DNA of 64,000 nt from Tubiluchus corallicola (lineage: Eukaryota; Priapulida; Priapulimorpha; Priapulimorphida; Tubiluchidae), in contig JAQGDQ010000121.1 of NCBI GenBank assembly GCA_030141605.1, positions 124,001 through 188,000 on the forward strand. The letters are read 5' to 3'. Below the pieces are notes generated by a model that saw only the letters and a list, made by a program, of their open reading frames with translations, ran no database searches and was not told the DNA's origin. Of this stretch, positions 63,851 to 64,000 are shown in pieces. Position 1 is the first letter of the stretch. Each line of letters begins with the position of its first letter. A program made the translations under genes and the position numbers.

Positions 63851-64000
63851 AAGTTAATAAATAAGAAAACCTGAGAAAATTAGGTAATTGAAGAAAAAAG
63901 AATGCAAGGAACACGCAAATGAAAGAATGAACTCGACTAGTTAATGAAGAAATTCGGCACATATAAGGACGAGTTAAAACCAATTAAACTGTGTGACGTT

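Noticed and set aside
63735-63983. Minus-strand frame rich in HSFI repeats
   Set aside because: It is the translation of the TGAA microsatellite.

Overview
This is an AT-rich (roughly two-thirds A+T by eye) nuclear DNA window from an animal. The genes are split by GT-AG introns of about 0.2-2 kb (one of about 10 kb), encode metazoan protein families, and lie among LINEs, tRNA-derived SINE-like copies and many short inverted-repeat DNA transposons. KIDINS220/ARMS and a rhodopsin-class receptor place it in Metazoa. The compact, AT-rich, repeat-filled layout suggests a marine invertebrate such as a tunicate or cnidarian, but the phylum cannot be fixed from this sequence.

Layout. (1) 2257-23206, minus strand: 16 exons of the ER GPI inositol-deacylase PGAP1. 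The first 607 residues are here and the C-terminal membrane domain lies beyond the left edge. Its intron 14 holds an intronless class A GPCR on the opposite strand (4425-5507). Its 10.2-kb intron 1 is a transposon sink: a 1.3-kb inverted-repeat element, two hAT-like or related repeats, a repeat carrying a nested RTE-like insertion with a 21-bp target duplication, and a 5'-truncated CR1/jockey-like LINE ending about 50 bp from exon 1. (2) 23.2-32 kb: gene-poor. It has an AT palindrome, a long trinucleotide microsatellite, a LINE remnant, one candidate first exon on the plus strand (27953-28037) and one unidentified terminal exon on the minus strand (30634-31064) with a polyadenylation signal. 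(3) 32002-50299, plus strand: a complete 24-exon KIDINS220 gene. The exons join without a phase conflict into 1616 codons covering ankyrin repeats, a KAP-type P-loop NTPase with four membrane segments, a proline-rich stretch, a SAM-like domain and an acidic/serine-rich tail. (4) 50.3-62.2 kb: no recognised gene but many transposons, including a 1320-bp hAT-type element with a perfect 8-bp target duplication that itself contains a 96-bp hAT-type MITE with its own perfect 8-bp duplication. (5) 62.3 kb to the edge, plus strand: the start of a gene with a TATA box, a non-coding first exon and a small NIPSNAP-like alpha/beta-barrel protein.

The genes do not form a pathway. PGAP1 acts in GPI-anchor remodelling in the ER, the GPCR and KIDINS220 are plasma-membrane signalling proteins, and the NIPSNAP-like protein is probably metabolic or mitochondrial. 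The unusual content is the transposon record: nested insertions with readable target duplications, a family carrying telomere-like (TTAGGG) cores, and foldback elements built of iterated short units. I found no credible prokaryote-like defence system, CRISPR array or rRNA gene.
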